In this document: one piece after another, positions 4,380 through 5,005 of the stretch
Layout of the letters: each line of letters starts with the position of its first letter
Position numbering within the stretch: position 1 is the first letter of the stretch
DNA from: Cellulomonadaceae bacterium
GTDB lineage: Bacteria > Actinomycetota > Actinomycetes > Actinomycetales > Cellulomonadaceae
DNA length: 5,005 bases
Assembly (NCBI GenBank): GCA_031282935.1
Contig: JAITCS010000081.1
Location: forward strand, 1 to 5,005
Direction: 5' to 3'
Translations under genes and position numbers: made by a program
The notes under the pieces: generated by a model
What the model was told of the DNA's origin: nothing
The model's database searches: none
Seen by the model: only the letters and a program-made list of their open reading frames with translations

Positions 4380-5005
4380 ATGTATCGGATTTTTGGCAAG
4401 CCGCGTAGTTTCACTTGTGCCGCGATTTCCGCAGTTGTGGTTTTCGGCTTGACAGGATGCGCCGCCAGCAGTCAGTTGGCCCTCACGGCAAAGGGCGATG
4501 ACGGCACCTTAGTGGCCGACCCCGGCCTGCAAGAATGTCTAAAAGCGAACAAAATCGAAACCGCAGCGGACGCCGCAAAAGCCACAAAAATGGACTGTTT
4601 CGATTACAAAATCAAAGACTTGACCGGTATCGAGCAACTAACTCATTTGACATACTTGGATATGGACATGAATGAGTTCTCCGACCTAACCCCATTATCT
4701 ACCCTTACCAAACTAGAACACCTTTGCCTTATGGGTTCCCGCATTAGTGACGTATCCGCGCTAAGCGGGCTGGTTAATCTAAAGGAGCTAGATTTAGACG
4801 AAACCGCTGTAGCAGACCTGACGCCGCTTAAGGCTCTTTCCAAGCTGGAAACTTTGTATGCCCGGAACACCAAAGTAGCTGACGTTACCCCGTTGGCTGG
4901 CTTGAAGCATCTAAAACAAGTTTACCTAAATGGCAGTGAAGTCCGTTCCGTTGCGCCGCTGAAACCCCAAATCAAGAACGGCGCCCATGTGCTCTATGAC
5001 TGGTA
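4380..5005 (+). CDS. Leucine-rich-repeat lipoprotein (reaches window end)
   Basis: 208 codons are visible and the frame is still open; the last two bases are TA, so the next base could complete a stop. The N-terminus is a lipoprotein signal: Arg3, Lys7 and Arg9, a hydrophobic core (about 13-24) and lipobox L24-T25-G26-C27, so the mature protein should be lipid-anchored to the outer face of the membrane. DPGLQECLKAN (about 47-57) resembles the cap ahead of internalin-like repeats; Cys53 and Cys73 flank it and might pair. From residue 78 there are five exact 22-residue leucine-rich repeats of the form x-x-D-L-T-P-L-x-x-L-x-x-L-x-x-L, then a degenerate sixth ending VLYDW that looks like a C-terminal cap. 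Such proteins usually bind other proteins; the partner is unknown. GC is about 50% with frequent CTA, TTA and AAA codons, unlike the gene before it, suggesting later acquisition. Confidence 0.85.
   Translation, partial: MYRIFGKPRSFTCAAISAVVVFGLTGCAASSQLALTAKGDDGTLVADPGLQECLKANKIETAADAAKATKMDCFDYKIKDLTGIEQLTHLTYLDMDMNEFSDLTPLSTLTKLEHLCLMGSRISDVSALSGLVNLKELDLDETAVADLTPLKALSKLETLYARNTKVADVTPLAGLKHLKQVYLNGSEVRSVAPLKPQIKNGAHVLYDW
4611..5003 (+). repeat. Array of 66-bp (22-residue) leucine-rich repeats
   Basis: Repeat units start at 4611, 4677, 4743, 4809, 4875 and 4941, each exactly 66 bases apart; the last is degenerate. The unit start is I/F/V-x-D-L/V-T/S, e.g. FSDLTPLSTLTKLEHL, ISDVSALSGLVNLKEL and VADLTPLKALSKLETL. 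Conservation is at the protein level; the DNA copies have diverged, so the array is not a fresh tandem expansion. Confidence 0.85.

Noticed and set aside
4643..4873. 76-residue minus-strand ORF opposite the LRR repeats
   Set aside because: Ser/Arg-rich with no motif; it is the antisense of the repeat array.

Overview
The window looks like a chromosomal segment from a high-GC Gram-positive bacterium (Actinomycetota; the style is compatible with Actinomycetaceae-like genera, but this is inference). The basis is mostly GC-rich coding sequence, a fused acyltransferase-3/SGNH cell-surface enzyme, a ferric-reductase-like flavocytochrome beside a small FMN-binding protein, and an exported lipoprotein. 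All five main genes lie on the + strand. I see no rRNA, tRNA, CRISPR array, insertion sequence or transposase.

Layout: (1) 1-1224 is the 3' part of a membrane O-acyltransferase with a C-terminal extracytoplasmic SGNH domain; its start lies before the window. (2) 1317-2042 encodes a secreted, stand-alone SGNH-type protein whose catalytic half closely resembles the SGNH domain of gene 1, so the pair looks like a local duplication followed by loss of the membrane half. (3) 2043-2291 is a 249-base non-annotated stretch. It holds GC-rich hairpins, a minus-strand terminator-like element, a possible -10 box and a candidate 38-codon leader ORF whose stop overlaps the next start (TAATG). (4) 2292-3788 encodes a six-helix flavocytochrome b with the two NOX-like histidine pairs and a cytosolic FAD/NAD(P)H reductase half. 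(5) 3806-4267, 17 bases downstream, encodes a small membrane-anchored FMN-binding-domain protein with a TGAT-type flavinylation motif. (6) 4380-5005 encodes a lipoprotein with 22-residue leucine-rich repeats; it reaches the window edge and is much less GC-rich (about 50% by hand count) than the gene before it (about 70%).

Working picture: genes 1 and 2 probably modify or de-modify a surface glycan by O-acyl transfer or hydrolysis. Genes 4 and 5 form an apparent two-gene operon that would carry electrons from cytosolic NAD(P)H through FAD and two hemes across the membrane to a protein-bound FMN outside. The flavin transferase (ApbE/Ftp) needed for covalent FMN attachment is not in the window. 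The LRR lipoprotein appears to be a separate unit with its own ribosome binding site, possibly acquired by transfer. The most notable observations are the SGNH duplication, the flavocytochrome/FMN-protein pair with an Asn where the flavinylation motif usually has Asp, and the possible coupled leader ORF.
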